DNA of 64,000 bases from Boseongicola sp. SB0665_bin_10 (GCA_009838075.1 VXSG01000121.1:1-64000), one strand, 5' to 3'. Positions 27,072-35,964 are shown, counted from the stretch's first letter. Program-made: numbers and translations. Notes: a model not told the origin generated them from the letters alone.

Positions 27072-27746
27072 TCATTCGTCGCCCGGCACTCCGTAGGAAG
27101 GGGCATCACGCGGGTCGAGCGCACGGATGACATAGGCTTCCAGTTGAGGCCTGTAGACATCCCATGCGTGAGCGACGGCCTCGACCGGGCAATCCTCTGT
27201 CCAGTCGCAGCGAAGGTCCGCCACGGGCCAGGGGACCTGATCGCAGATCTGAAGACCCGCCGAATGCACCGGCCCCGCCTCGCCGCCAGCCTTCAGTCCG
27301 GCCCGCAGGGCCGCGATCAACCTGTCGCCGAGGTGGCCCGAACTTCTCTCGAACCCCTCGACGATGGCTGCCGGCACGCCGTCGTTGGCCAGGAGGTTCC
27401 CCGCCGACATGACATCCGTCCCCGCGGCCTCGGTCCAGGTGCCAAGGGACCTTGGCCCGGAGTGGATGGCTGTCTGTCCGGCCCTGTCGATTGCCAACAC
27501 CTGTCGGAACTCGATGAAATCAGCCTTGATGCGGACGTTCACGATGGCCTCGGCCGCACTCATCCCGCCATCCATGAGGTCGAGCGCCAGGACCCCCAGC
27601 CGCGGGTCCGTGACGTTCTGGCTGGCGACCGCTCCCACGCCCGCGCGCGTGTAGGAACACCGGGCGGCAACGGCAGGGGACGATGAACAGATCGCCACGC
27701 CGAACATTCCGGTTTCCGCGCAGCGGGCGACGAGGGAAAAGGTCAT
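27072..27746 (-). CDS. DUF1028 family protein (Ntn-hydrolase-like), copy 1
   Basis: The product is 224 residues from ATG at 27744-27746. It begins MTFSLVARCAETGMFGVAIC and continues with CSYTRAGVGAVASQNVTDPR and LMDGGMSAAEAI, the DUF1028 pattern. Members resemble N-terminal nucleophile hydrolases; here Thr2 would be exposed after Met removal, which also supports the start. It lies 4 nt after the RidA-like gene and 68 nt before the preferred start of the demethylase-like gene. The function of the family is not established; a small amidase or ring-opening role in the same pathway is possible. A second copy is at 29751-30416. Confidence 0.85.
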   Translation of the reverse strand: MTFSLVARCAETGMFGVAICSSSPAVAARCSYTRAGVGAVASQNVTDPRLGVLALDLMDGGMSAAEAIVNVRIKADFIEFRQVLAIDRAGQTAIHSGPRSLGTWTEAAGTDVMSAGNLLANDGVPAAIVEGFERSSGHLGDRLIAALRAGLKAGGEAGPVHSAGLQICDQVPWPVADLRCDWTEDCPVEAVAHAWDVYRPQLEAYVIRALDPRDAPSYGVPGDE

Positions 27747-27750
27747 GGGC

Positions 27751-28167
27751 TCAATCCGGTATGACGGCGGTTGCGTCGATCTCGACAAGCCATTCGGGTC
27801 GCGCAAGGGCCTGGACGACCAGACCGGTCGAGACCGGATGAACGCCCTTGATGTGTTCGCCCATGGCCCGATAGACCGCCTCGCGATGGCGCACGTCGGT
27901 GATGTAGACGACGACCTTCACGAGGTGCTCCATGCGGCCGCCCGCTTCCTCGATGAGCTGGCGGATGTTCTGCATGACCTTGTGGGTCTGCTCGGCGGGA
28001 TCGTGGCTCTCGACGCTCTTCGCGTCGTCCAGGTTCTGCGGACATTGGCCACGCATCCAAAGGGTCGTGCCGCCGCGCGTCGCAACCGCCTGGCAAAGGT
28101 CGTTGTCAAGGTTCTGTTCCGGGTAGGTGTCGCCCGTGTTGAACTTGCGAATGCGGGTATGGGTCAT
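27751..28167 (-). CDS. RidA/YjgF-like protein
   Basis: The product is 138 residues from ATG at 28165-28167. RidA-family blocks are visible: LWMRGQCPQNLD, QTHKVMQNIRQLIEEAGG, HLVKVVVYITDVRHREAVYR and WLVEIDATAVIP. The catalytic Arg of true imine deaminases (P-x-R-S before the last strand) is not present; that position reads HPVSTGLVVQ. It therefore belongs to an RidA-like subgroup found in catabolic operons and may not be a housekeeping imine deaminase. It sits between the flavin monooxygenase and DUF1028 copy 1. Confidence 0.85.
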   Translation of the reverse strand: MTHTRIRKFNTGDTYPEQNLDNDLCQAVATRGGTTLWMRGQCPQNLDDAKSVESHDPAEQTHKVMQNIRQLIEEAGGRMEHLVKVVVYITDVRHREAVYRAMGEHIKGVHPVSTGLVVQALARPEWLVEIDATAVIPD

Positions 28168-28226
28168 TCCCGAGTTCCTGTCTTGCGCTTCACGTGTTCC
28201 GGAGTCTCGCTGTCTCCGGCCCAACG

Positions 28227-29501
28227 TCAATCATCGTTGTGGACAATCTTCGCCGTTCCGACGTAGTCGCCGTATTTCCGCTGGATGAAAATGTGGTCCG
28301 CGATGTGCTTCGCGTCATGCCAGACGCCGTAGATGAACGACGAGCCACGGCGAGTCAGCCATGGCAGGCCCAGAAAGTAGACGCCGGGTTCCGGCGCCAC
28401 GCCCCGAACGTGCCTGGGCCTTCCGTCCTCGTCGAAGACGTCCAGCTTCAACCAGCTGAAATCAGGCCTGTAGCCCGTCGCCCATATGATCGTTGAGACG
28501 TCGGCTTCGGCCAGGTTCAGCCGCTCTGCGGGATTGGCCACGCATTCCGGATCATCCAACAGGTCACGCGCGGACGGCTCTTCCGGAAATTCGAGCCCGT
28601 TCGCCGCGAGATAGGCGTCGCACTGGTCAAGAAACGACAGGTAGTACTCGTCCCCGGCCGCAATGTTCCTCGCAAGGTCTCCGGCAAAGTGCATGGTGCC
28701 ATCCGAGAATCCCTCGGTTCTTCCAACCAGCGTCATGCCGCCGCGCGCGAGGTCGCGGAAATCGATCGTGCGGCCTCCGTATGCGCCGCTCACCGATATC
28801 GAGATATGTTCCTTTCCGGGCGGAACGCGCTCGTCATCCCACATGCCAAGGACGCCCATCCACCAGACATAGTCCCTGTTTCGGTACCGCCGCGGCAGCC
28901 GGTCGTGGGGTCCGATGGAAAGAAACACGTCTCGCCCGGCCCGCAGCAATTCGTCCGCAATCTGCACGCCAGACGACCCGGCGCCAACAACCAGGACGGC
29001 ACCATCAGCAACCTGATCCGGGTTCCTGTAATCCAGGGAGTGCATTTGGGCGACCGGCGCATCCTCCGGCACAAACTGCGGGCGGACTGGCTCCTGGAAT
29101 GGGCCCGTCGCGGCGACAATCGCGTGGGCGTCGTATGCGCCGTCCGAAGTCTCGACGCGGAATCCCGATTGGCCCGGCAAGCGTTCAACCAACGTCACCT
29201 CGACGCCGCATCGCACGGGCGCATTTATCCTTGTCGCATAGTCAACAAAGTAGTCGGCGACCTGCTCCTTTGGAACGAAGGCGTCTTGATCAATGCCCGA
29301 GAACTCGTGACCGGGAAACCGGTCGTGCCATGCGGGTCCGTTTGCGACCAGCGAATCCCATCGGCCCGTTCGCCAGCGTTCCGCGATCCGGTGCCGCTCG
29401 AACACGATGTGAGGAATGTCACACTTCGCGAGATGCTCGCTCATCGCGATGCCGGCCTGCCCACCGCCGATCACGGCGACATCAACGCCTTGACTCGTCA
29501 C
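28227..29501 (-). CDS. flavin-containing monooxygenase-like NAD(P)/FAD oxidoreductase
   Basis: The product is 424 residues. GTG at 29499-29501 was chosen because GGGAGG lies 8 nt upstream and the FAD fingerprint follows at once (VDVAVIGGGQAGIAMSEHLA). A second dinucleotide fold for NADPH is VLVVGAGSSGVQIADELLRA, and ATGYRPDFSWL near the end is the class B monooxygenase/FMO ATG motif. The family oxygenates amines, sulfides or ketones or hydroxylates ornithine-like amines. Position between DUF1028 copies and RidA suggests N-oxygenation of an amine substrate (inference). Confidence 0.85.
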   Translation of the reverse strand: MTSQGVDVAVIGGGQAGIAMSEHLAKCDIPHIVFERHRIAERWRTGRWDSLVANGPAWHDRFPGHEFSGIDQDAFVPKEQVADYFVDYATRINAPVRCGVEVTLVERLPGQSGFRVETSDGAYDAHAIVAATGPFQEPVRPQFVPEDAPVAQMHSLDYRNPDQVADGAVLVVGAGSSGVQIADELLRAGRDVFLSIGPHDRLPRRYRNRDYVWWMGVLGMWDDERVPPGKEHISISVSGAYGGRTIDFRDLARGGMTLVGRTEGFSDGTMHFAGDLARNIAAGDEYYLSFLDQCDAYLAANGLEFPEEPSARDLLDDPECVANPAERLNLAEADVSTIIWATGYRPDFSWLKLDVFDEDGRPRHVRGVAPEPGVYFLGLPWLTRRGSSFIYGVWHDAKHIADHIFIQRKYGDYVGTAKIVHNDD

Positions 29502-29750
29502 CTGCCTGACCTCCCGTCCGCATTGCAGTCCGAATGCTCCTCTCCGGAATACCTGTTGATGCAACGCTCTTCCACCGAATTGCCCGACTTTCGCTGTCCT
29601 GGGTGTCGAGGATTTCGCCATGCCGCCAAAGTTGTGCCCATCCTGGCTCGCGCCATGCCGTGGCCGGCACCCTCGCAAGCCCGGATCACCCTGTTCCATG
29701 CGAAACGCCATGGCGCCTCGGACCGCCTCGTCCACCAGGTGCCGCACCAG
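29502..29750. other. 249-bp stretch without a supported gene
   Basis: The monooxygenase frame stays open through this stretch on the minus strand, but the translation is low-complexity and unlike the family, and GTG 29501 has the only good ribosome binding site. It may be a leader or a decayed segment between DUF1028 copy 2 and the monooxygenase. Confidence 0.4.
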
Positions 29751-30416
29751 TCAATCGAGCACCCGCTCCCTGTCCGTCGATACCGGCACCTGCCGCGCCA
29801 TCCTGGCATAGTCGCCGGTCGTGGCCTTCCGATGCAGTTGCTTCAATGCACCTACCGGGTCGTCGGCGTGGTGGTCGATTCGCAATGTGAGGGGCGGCCG
29901 GTCAGCATGCAGCACGAGCAGGGCGGCCGACAACAGGCCGCGGTAGTCCCCTCCTGCATCACGGGCCGCAAGGAGAGATGCCAGCAATCGATCCCCGAAC
30001 GCGAGATCCGACCGGACGAACCCGTCCACCAAGGCCGGCAAAACGTCATTCCCCTTCAGCATGTTGCCGGAAGCAATGCCACCGGTGAACTCAATGCTCC
30101 CCTTCGCGTCCCTGTTTTCGGAACCTGTGAAGGCGGCGGCATCGCCATTTGCGTCGAGCGCCGAGAGCTGCCTGTGTTCGCGTCCCCGGTCTCTTGACGT
30201 CACGATCCCTACTGCACGACTGGCATCCGATCCGTCGCGCATGCAACGCAGCACGTCCTCACCCCAAAAGGTCGAGGGCGCCGCTCCCTGGCTGGCCGAC
30301 ATTCCCGCCGCGAGATCGCCGCGCAACACCCAGCCGCCAACGCAAAGACTGCCGGTCGCCGCTGCGCCACCAATTGCCCCTGTTTCAGGATCACGCGCGA
30401 GAATCGAAAAGGTCAT
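29751..30416 (-). CDS. DUF1028 family protein (Ntn-hydrolase-like), copy 2
   Basis: The product is 221 residues, beginning MTFSILARDPETGAIGGAAA, then CVGGWVLRGDLAAGMSASQG and late GGIASGNMLKGNDVLPALVD. It shares the MTFS start and overall DUF1028 layout with copy 1 but is clearly diverged, so the two are unlikely to be a recent duplication. Thr2 is the candidate nucleophile. It is divergent from the ABC transporter operon at 30516, and the large palindromic operator at 30441-30483 lies between the two starts, so it may be co-regulated with that transporter. Confidence 0.82.
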   Translation of the reverse strand: MTFSILARDPETGAIGGAAATGSLCVGGWVLRGDLAAGMSASQGAAPSTFWGEDVLRCMRDGSDASRAVGIVTSRDRGREHRQLSALDANGDAAAFTGSENRDAKGSIEFTGGIASGNMLKGNDVLPALVDGFVRSDLAFGDRLLASLLAARDAGGDYRGLLSAALLVLHADRPPLTLRIDHHADDPVGALKQLHRKATTGDYARMARQVPVSTDRERVLD

Positions 30417-30440
30417 GCCTCACCAAAGCAATTTTCCGGA

Positions 30441-30483
30441 AATTATCATGATAAATTGACATTTGCAATTTATCATGATAATT
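30441..30483. promoter_or_regulatory. double palindromic operator in divergent promoter
   Basis: Two perfect 18-bp inverted arms, AATTATCATGATAAATTG (30441-30458) and CAATTTATCATGATAATT (30466-30483), are separated by 7 nt (ACATTTG). Each arm contains its own 12-bp palindrome TTATCATGATAA. The site lies in the 99-bp divergent region between DUF1028 copy 2 and the ABC transporter operon and is far richer in A+T than its surroundings. A FadR/GntR-type regulator is encoded at the end of that operon (35933-36697) and is the natural candidate to bind here. Confidence 0.8.
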
Positions 30484-30515
30484 ATCGCGGCGGAAACCCA
30501 ACAGGGAGAACTCAG

Positions 30516-32096
30516 ATGAAGTTCAAGTCTTGGACCCGCAGGGGTCTGTTCCTCGCCGCCGCAGGCGCGGTTGCCCTAATCCCCGGACTGTCGGACCGTG
30601 CCATGGCTCAAACGCCTCCGGGCGTGCTGATTGTCGGCCAGGTCGCCGAGCCGAAATCGCTTGATCCGGCTGCGGTCACGGCAGTCAACGACTTCCGGAT
30701 CCTCGTGAACATCTACGAAGGCCTGACCCGTTACAAGTCCGGCACGCTCGAGGTCGAGCCGGCGCTGGCGACCGGATGGGACATCAGCGAAGACGGCACC
30801 GAATACACCTTCACCCTGCGGGACGGCGTAAGCTTCCACGATGGCACACCCTTCAACGCCGCGGCGGTGAAATTCAATTTCGACCGGATGCTGGACGAGA
30901 ATCATCCCCACCACGACACCGGCCCGTTCCCCTTGAGCTTCTTCTTTGGAGCCGTGGAGGCAACCGAGGTCGTCGACGAAATGACCGTCAAGTTCACGCT
31001 GAACGCGCCATATGCACCGTTCCTGTCGAACCTGGCCTATCCGACCGGACTGATTGTCTCGCCGGCCGCGGTTGAGGTGCATCGCATGGACTATGGCCGC
31101 AATCCCGTTGGCACCGGGCCGTTCCGGTTTGCCGAATGGCGCTCGAACGAGGCAGTGGTGGTCGAGCGAAATGATGCCTACTGGGCGGAGGCAGCCGGCA
31201 CACAGGCCGTCGTCTTCCGCCCGATCACCGACTCCAACACCCGTGTGGCCGAGATGCTGGCCGGCGGCATCGACTTGATGGTTGAAGTGCCGCCCACCTC
31301 CCTGGAGCAGTTCTCTGGCGAAGGATTCTCGATTGTTGAGCAGGCCGGACCGCATGTCTGGTTCCTGATCCTGAACGCCAAGGAAGGCCCGTTTGCCGAC
31401 AAGCGCGTGCGTCAGGCGGCCAACTACGCGATCAACAAGGAAGCGATCGTGAACGATGTGCTGGAAGGCACCGCGACCGTGGCCGCGGGCCCGACCCCGC
31501 CCGCGTTTGCCTGGGCCTACAACGCGGAACTCGAACCGTATCCCTACGATCCCGGGAAAGCGAGGGCGTTGATTGCCGAAGCGGGCGCCGACGGGGCGGA
31601 ATTGACCTTCTATGTCACCGAAGGCGGTTCAGGCATGCTGGATCCGGTTCCGATGGGGACCGCCATCCAGGCCGACCTGCAAGCCGTGGGCTTTGATGTC
31701 AAGATCGAGACCTACGAGTGGAACACGTTTCTGGGCGAAGTGAATCCGGGACTGGAAGGCAAGGCCGACATGGCCGAAATGGCCTGGATGACGAACGACC
31801 CGGACACGCTGCCATACCTGGCGTTGCGCTCCGAAGCATGGCCTGACAAGGGCGGCTTCAATTCGGGATACTATGCCAACGCCAAGGTCGACGAATTGCT
31901 TGAGGCCGCCCGCACGGCGACCGACCAGGACGAACGCGCACGGCTCTACCGCGAAATGCAGGCCGTCGTGCAGGAAGACGCGCCCTGGGTCTTTGTCGCC
32001 AACTGGAAGCAGAACGCGGTGACCAGCGATCGGGTCGAGAATTTCGGACTTGAGCCGTCGTTCCTGTTGCACCTCCAGGGCGTCGTCAAGAACTGA
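30516..32096 (+). CDS. ABC transporter substrate-binding protein, peptide/nickel family 5
   Basis: The product is 526 residues; GGGAGA precedes ATG 30516. The signal peptide (about 1-32) is twin-arginine-like (WTRRGLFLAAAGAVALIPGL, then AMA). The mature protein has VAEPKSLDPAAVTAVNDFRI and YTFTLRDGVSFHDGTPFNAA, the SBP_bac_5 signature. It is the first gene of a five-gene operon behind a strong palindromic operator. It delivers a peptide-like solute to the permeases downstream; a GC-rich hairpin follows its stop. Confidence 0.92.
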   Translation: MKFKSWTRRGLFLAAAGAVALIPGLSDRAMAQTPPGVLIVGQVAEPKSLDPAAVTAVNDFRILVNIYEGLTRYKSGTLEVEPALATGWDISEDGTEYTFTLRDGVSFHDGTPFNAAAVKFNFDRMLDENHPHHDTGPFPLSFFFGAVEATEVVDEMTVKFTLNAPYAPFLSNLAYPTGLIVSPAAVEVHRMDYGRNPVGTGPFRFAEWRSNEAVVVERNDAYWAEAAGTQAVVFRPITDSNTRVAEMLAGGIDLMVEVPPTSLEQFSGEGFSIVEQAGPHVWFLILNAKEGPFADKRVRQAANYAINKEAIVNDVLEGTATVAAGPTPPAFAWAYNAELEPYPYDPGKARALIAEAGADGAELTFYVTEGGSGMLDPVPMGTAIQADLQAVGFDVKIETYEWNTFLGEVNPGLEGKADMAEMAWMTNDPDTLPYLALRSEAWPDKGGFNSGYYANAKVDELLEAARTATDQDERARLYREMQAVVQEDAPWVFVANWKQNAVTSDRVENFGLEPSFLLHLQGVVKN

Positions 32097-32106
32097 CACG
32101 ATCATG

Positions 32107-32137
32107 GCGCCCGGCGGGGAGTCGCTCCGCCGGGCGC
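32107..32137 (+). terminator. intercistronic GC-rich hairpin after the binding-protein gene
   Basis: Arms GCGCCCGGCGG (32107-32117) and CCGCCGGGCGC (32127-32137) form an 11-bp perfect stem with a 9-nt loop, 10 nt after the binding-protein stop; GGAATTTTC follows. The placement suggests partial termination or protection of the upstream mRNA, giving more binding protein than permease. Confidence 0.65.
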
Positions 32138-32198
32138 GGAATTTTCAAGACTTGCCGGCGCGTCTATCCTGAAGAAACTTGTCCCAGGGGAGCTTCAG

Positions 32199-33146
32199 AT
32201 GGGCAGCTACATCCTGAAACGGCTGGTCTCGGCGATTCCGGTGCTGTTCGGCATCACCGTCATCGTCTTCCTGATCATGTCGCTGGTCCCCGGCGATCCC
32301 GCGACAGCGATCCTCGGCTCCTACGCCACGCCCGAGAATGTCGAGAAACTGAACCGGGACCTCGGCCTGGACAAGCCCATGGTCCAGCGGTACTTCATCT
32401 GGCTCGGGAACATGCTGACCGGAGATTTCGGGCGATCCTTCTCGCTCAACCGTCCCGTCATCGACGAGGTGCTGGAACGGTTCAACGCGACGATGATCCT
32501 TGCCGGGACAAGTTTCGTGCTTTGCTCGGCCCTGGGCATTCTTGCCGGGGTCGCCTCGGCCGCCCGCCAATTCGGCCTGGCCGACAAGGCCATCACCTTC
32601 GTGGTGCTGATCGGCATCTCGGTGCCATCCTTCTTCTTGGGCATGATGATGATCCTTCTCTTCGCGGTGAACCTGCGGTGGCTTCCGGTCAGCGGCATGT
32701 ACGCGATCTATGGCGGCGGGGACCTGCCCGACCTGATCCGCCACCTGATCATGCCGGCCCTGGCGCTCGCCGCCGTTGCGACCGGCGTGATCGCGCGGCT
32801 CAGCCGCTCCGCCATGCTTGAGGTGCTGCGACAGGACTACATTCGCACCGCGCGTGCCAACGGCGTGGAAGAAAGACGTGTGATCATGGGTCATGCCCTG
32901 CGGGTCGCAATGGTGTCGATCTTGCCCGTGCTGGGCATTCAGGCAGGCTTTGTCGTCTCCGGCGCAGTCTATATCGAGATCGTCTTTCAATGGCCCGGCG
33001 TGGGGCGCATGCTGGTCGATGCAATCCTGACCCGCGACCTTCTTGTGGTTCAGGGAGGCGTTGTCTTCGTTGCCGCCTGCTACGTGCTGTTCAACATCGC
33101 GGTGGACGTGGCCCAGTGCCTGCTGGACCCGAGGATCAAGACGTGA
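32199..33146 (+). CDS. ABC transporter permease, DppB type
   Basis: The product is 315 residues. It has six membrane segments starting LKRLVSAIPVLFGITVIVFL and the DppB coupling loop (YIRTARANGVEERRVIMGHA), with VPGDPATAILGSYATPENVE and late VFQWPGVGRMLVDAILTRD. It lies about 100 nt after the binding-protein gene, beyond the hairpin. Its stop is inside the GTG start (GTGA) of the fused permease-ATPase gene. Confidence 0.92.
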   Translation: MGSYILKRLVSAIPVLFGITVIVFLIMSLVPGDPATAILGSYATPENVEKLNRDLGLDKPMVQRYFIWLGNMLTGDFGRSFSLNRPVIDEVLERFNATMILAGTSFVLCSALGILAGVASAARQFGLADKAITFVVLIGISVPSFFLGMMMILLFAVNLRWLPVSGMYAIYGGGDLPDLIRHLIMPALALAAVATGVIARLSRSAMLEVLRQDYIRTARANGVEERRVIMGHALRVAMVSILPVLGIQAGFVVSGAVYIEIVFQWPGVGRMLVDAILTRDLLVVQGGVVFVAACYVLFNIAVDVAQCLLDPRIKT

Positions 33147-35008
33147 GCGCCTTTCTCACGCTGTTGTTCCGCAACCGGCTGGCCGCCATGGGCGCAGGTG
33201 TCATCGCGGCGATCCTGCTGCTGGTCCTGACCACGCCCTTCCTGCCCCTGCACGATCCGGACGTGACCGCCACCGCCGACCGGTTCATGCGGCCGTTTGC
33301 CGAAGGCCATCCGCTGGGGACCGACCATCTTGGCCGCGACCTTCTGAGCCGTCTTCTGCACGGCACACGCCTGTCCCTTGCCGTTGGCGTCGCTGCCGCG
33401 CTGATCGCGGCCGTCATCGGCTCGTCCATCGGGATGGTTGCCGGGTATTTCGGCGGGCGCACCGACAATGTAGTCATGCGCGGCGTCGACATGTTGATGG
33501 CCTTTCCGTACATCCTGCTTGCGCTGGCCATTGTCGCCGCCCTCGGTCCTGGCCTGATGAACGCGCTGATCGCCGTGGCCGCCGTCAACGTTCCCTTCTT
33601 TGCCCGCAACATCCGCGGCGTCACGGTCGGGCTGGCCGGTCGCGAATTCATTGACGCAGCACGGCTTGCGGGCATGGGCCATGCCCGCATCATCCTGACC
33701 GAGCTGTTGCCGAACGTCCTGCCCGTCATCGTCATCGCCATGTCCACCACCGTCGGCTGGATGATCCTTGAAACCGCCGGCCTTTCGTTCCTCGGTCTCG
33801 GCAGCCAGCCGCCGCAGGCCGATCTCGGCTCCATGCTGGGCGAGGCGCGGTCGGCGATGATCTCGCATCCCCATACTTCGGTTGTGCCGGGGCTCATGAT
33901 TTTCCTGATTGTCATGTCGATCAACCTTCTGGGCGACGGCGTGCGCGATGCGCTTGATCCGCGCCTGCGCTCGGGTGCGCTGTCCCGCCCGCGCGCCACG
34001 ACGCTGGTCAGGCGGCAAGGCGACATTCCGCCGGCCACCGACGACCTCTTGGCGATTCAGGACCTGCGTACAGAGTTCCACATCGGCAAGCGCAACTATC
34101 GCGCCGTGGGCGGCGTGTCGCTTGCGGTCAGGCCCGGCGAGTGCCTGGGCATCATTGGCGAGTCCGGGTCGGGCAAATCGGTCACCGCGCTGTCGGTGAT
34201 GGGGCTGGTTGCGTCTCCTCCCGGCGTGATCAGCGGCGGCGCGGTGCGCTTTCTTGGGGAGGACCTGATCGGCGCGCCCTATGAGACGCTCCGCCAGAAA
34301 CGTGGCGACCGGGTCGCCTATGTCTTCCAGGATCCGCTTTCCACCCTGCACCCTCTCTATCGCGTGGGGCGGCAACTGGCCGAGACGATCCGGTCGCATC
34401 ACGTCCTGTCGAAAGCGGAAGCGCGCGCGCGGGCCATCCAGCTGTTGAATGACGTGCGAATCCCGAACGCGGAGCGCCGCGTCGACGACTACCCCCATGA
34501 AATGTCCGGCGGCATGCGCCAGCGCGTTGGCATCGCCATGGCGCTCGCCAACGAACCGGACGTCATCATCGCGGATGAACCAACCACGGCGCTGGACGTG
34601 ACGGTGCAGGCACAGATCCTGTGCCTCCTGGACGACCTGCGCCGCGAACGGGGACTGGCGATAATCTTCATCACCCATGACTTCGGTGTCGTCGCACAAC
34701 TATGCGACCGGGTCGCGGTCATGTATGCGGGTGGAATCGTGGAAGAAGGGCCGACGCAGGTCGTGCTGGACACGCCTGCACATCCCTACACCAAGCGCCT
34801 GATCGCCTGCGTGCCCGAACCGGGCGGCGGCCGCCGCGAACTGGCCGCGATCCCGGGCTTGCCGCCGGTGCTGGACGACCTGCCGCCCGGCTGCGCCTTC
34901 GCGCCCCGCTGCTACAAGGCCGAAGAGAGCTGCCGGAAAGGCGAGGTTCCGCTGCAGGGTCCGGCCCTCCACGCCGTCAGGTGCCTCTTCCCCGAGAGGG
35001 CGCATTGA
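33143..35008 (+). CDS. fused ABC permease-ATPase (DppC-DppD fusion)
   Basis: The product is 621 residues in one uninterrupted frame from GTG 33143. Residues about 1-280 are a DppC permease: [20 protein letters not shown], coupling loop [20 protein letters not shown] and [17 protein letters not shown]. After a linker (about 281-300) residues 300-621 are a DppD ATPase: [47 protein letters not shown] and a Cys-containing tail ([20 protein letters not shown]). The fusion ties the permease and one ATPase 1:1 in a single chain; it is known in some alphaproteobacterial peptide transporters but is not the usual arrangement. The stop overlaps the next ATG (TGATG). Confidence 0.9.
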   Translation: MSAFLTLLFRNRLAAMGAGVIAAILLLVLTTPFLPLHDPDVTATADRFMRPFAEGHPLGTDHLGRDLLSRLLHGTRLSLAVGVAAALIAAVIGSSIGMVAGYFGGRTDNVVMRGVDMLMAFPYILLALAIVAALGPGLMNALIAVAAVNVPFFARNIRGVTVGLAGREFIDAARLAGMGHARIILTELLPNVLPVIVIAMSTTVGWMILETAGLSFLGLGSQPPQADLGSMLGEARSAMISHPHTSVVPGLMIFLIVMSINLLGDGVRDALDPRLRSGALSRPRATTLVRRQGDIPPATDDLLAIQDLRTEFHIGKRNYRAVGGVSLAVRPGECLGIIGESGSGKSVTALSVMGLVASPPGVISGGAVRFLGEDLIGAPYETLRQKRGDRVAYVFQDPLSTLHPLYRVGRQLAETIRSHHVLSKAEARARAIQLLNDVRIPNAERRVDDYPHEMSGGMRQRVGIAMALANEPDVIIADEPTTALDVTVQAQILCLLDDLRRERGLAIIFITHDFGVVAQLCDRVAVMYAGGIVEEGPTQVVLDTPAHPYTKRLIACVPEPGGGRRELAAIPGLPPVLDDLPPGCAFAPRCYKAEESCRKGEVPLQGPALHAVRCLFPERAH

Positions 35009-35964
35009 TGCCTGCGCTCAAGGTTGAGCATCTGGCCAAGACCTTCCCGCTGAAAAGGCCGCTTTTCGGCGCAGCCCCGCCCGGCGCACGCGCGGTGCGG
35101 CCCATGTCGTTTCAGGTGGAAGCCGGCGAAACCCTTGGCGTCGTGGGCGAGTCCGGCTGCGGCAAGTCAACCCTCGCGCGAATGCTGGTCGGGTTGCTCG
35201 AGCCGACCGAGGGCACGATCGAAATCGAGGGCGAGGCGCTCGGCAGCGCCGGCCCGGCAGAATTCGGCAAGCTGATCCAGTACGTCTTCCAGGATCCGCA
35301 AGGCAGCCTGAACCCGCGCAAGACGATCCGGCAGGTGATGGAAGCGCCCCTCAGGCTGCTTCACGGCATGGCGAAACCCGATCGCGACAGGCGCATCGCC
35401 GAGATCTTCGCATCCGTGAACCTTCGCGAAGAGTATCTTGACCGCTACCCCCATGAATTCTCGGGCGGGCAAGCGCAGAGAATCGCCATTGCCCGGGCGC
35501 TGGCCGCGAGCCCCCGGATCATCGTGTTGGACGAACCGGTTTCGGCCCTGGATGTCTCCGTTCAGGCGCAGGTCCTGAATCTGTTGGCGGATCTCAAGAC
35601 AAGGCTTGGCCTCACCTATCTGTTCATAACACACGATCTGGCGGTGGTCGAAGCCGTCAGCGACCGGGTCGTCGTCCTGTATTTCGGGGCAGTGGTCGAG
35701 ATCGGCAGGGCCGAGCGCGTCTTTGCAAGTCCCCGCCATCCCTATACAAGCCTGCTGGCCAAGAGTGCGCCGGTCGTGGGCCGGTCGCTGGCAGCACCCG
35801 AGCAGAAGGGAACCGAACTTCCCGATCCGCTGAACCCGCCGCCAGGCTGTGCATTTGCCGGGCGATGTCCACGCGCGACTGACCTTTGCCGAGCAAGGGA
35901 ACCGGAGCTGAAACAGATGGGAGAAGACCAGCTTGCCGCCTGTCACCACCCGCTCGAACACTGA
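35008..35964 (+). CDS. ABC transporter ATPase, DppF type
   Basis: The product is 318 residues from ATG 35008. Motifs are GVVGESGCGKSTLARML, FQDPQGSLNPRKTIRQVMEA, EFSGGQAQRIAIARALA and IIVLDEPVSALDVSVQAQVL. The tail has the oligopeptide-transporter Cys cluster (PPPGCAFAGRCPRATDLCRA). It pairs with the ATPase half of the upstream fusion protein as the second nucleotide-binding domain. Its end overlaps the GntR gene by 32 bp. Confidence 0.92.
   Translation: MPALKVEHLAKTFPLKRPLFGAAPPGARAVRPMSFQVEAGETLGVVGESGCGKSTLARMLVGLLEPTEGTIEIEGEALGSAGPAEFGKLIQYVFQDPQGSLNPRKTIRQVMEAPLRLLHGMAKPDRDRRIAEIFASVNLREEYLDRYPHEFSGGQAQRIAIARALAASPRIIVLDEPVSALDVSVQAQVLNLLADLKTRLGLTYLFITHDLAVVEAVSDRVVVLYFGAVVEIGRAERVFASPRHPYTSLLAKSAPVVGRSLAAPEQKGTELPDPLNPPPGCAFAGRCPRATDLCRAREPELKQMGEDQLAACHHPLEH

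Noticed and set aside
27073-27075. ATG overlapping the DUF1028 copy 1 stop (ATGA) as the start of the demethylase-like gene
   Set aside because: The overlap looks attractive, but family members begin close to the D-I-L-F-D-P-L block, and ATG 27003 has AGAGGCGAG upstream. The extra 24 residues look non-conserved.
25297-27096. A 599-codon open frame antisense to the demethylase-like gene, and similar long antisense frames elsewhere
   Set aside because: High GC removes stop codons from shadow frames. The translations are rich in Arg/His/Gly/Pro, lack families and ribosome binding sites, and mirror well-conserved genes.
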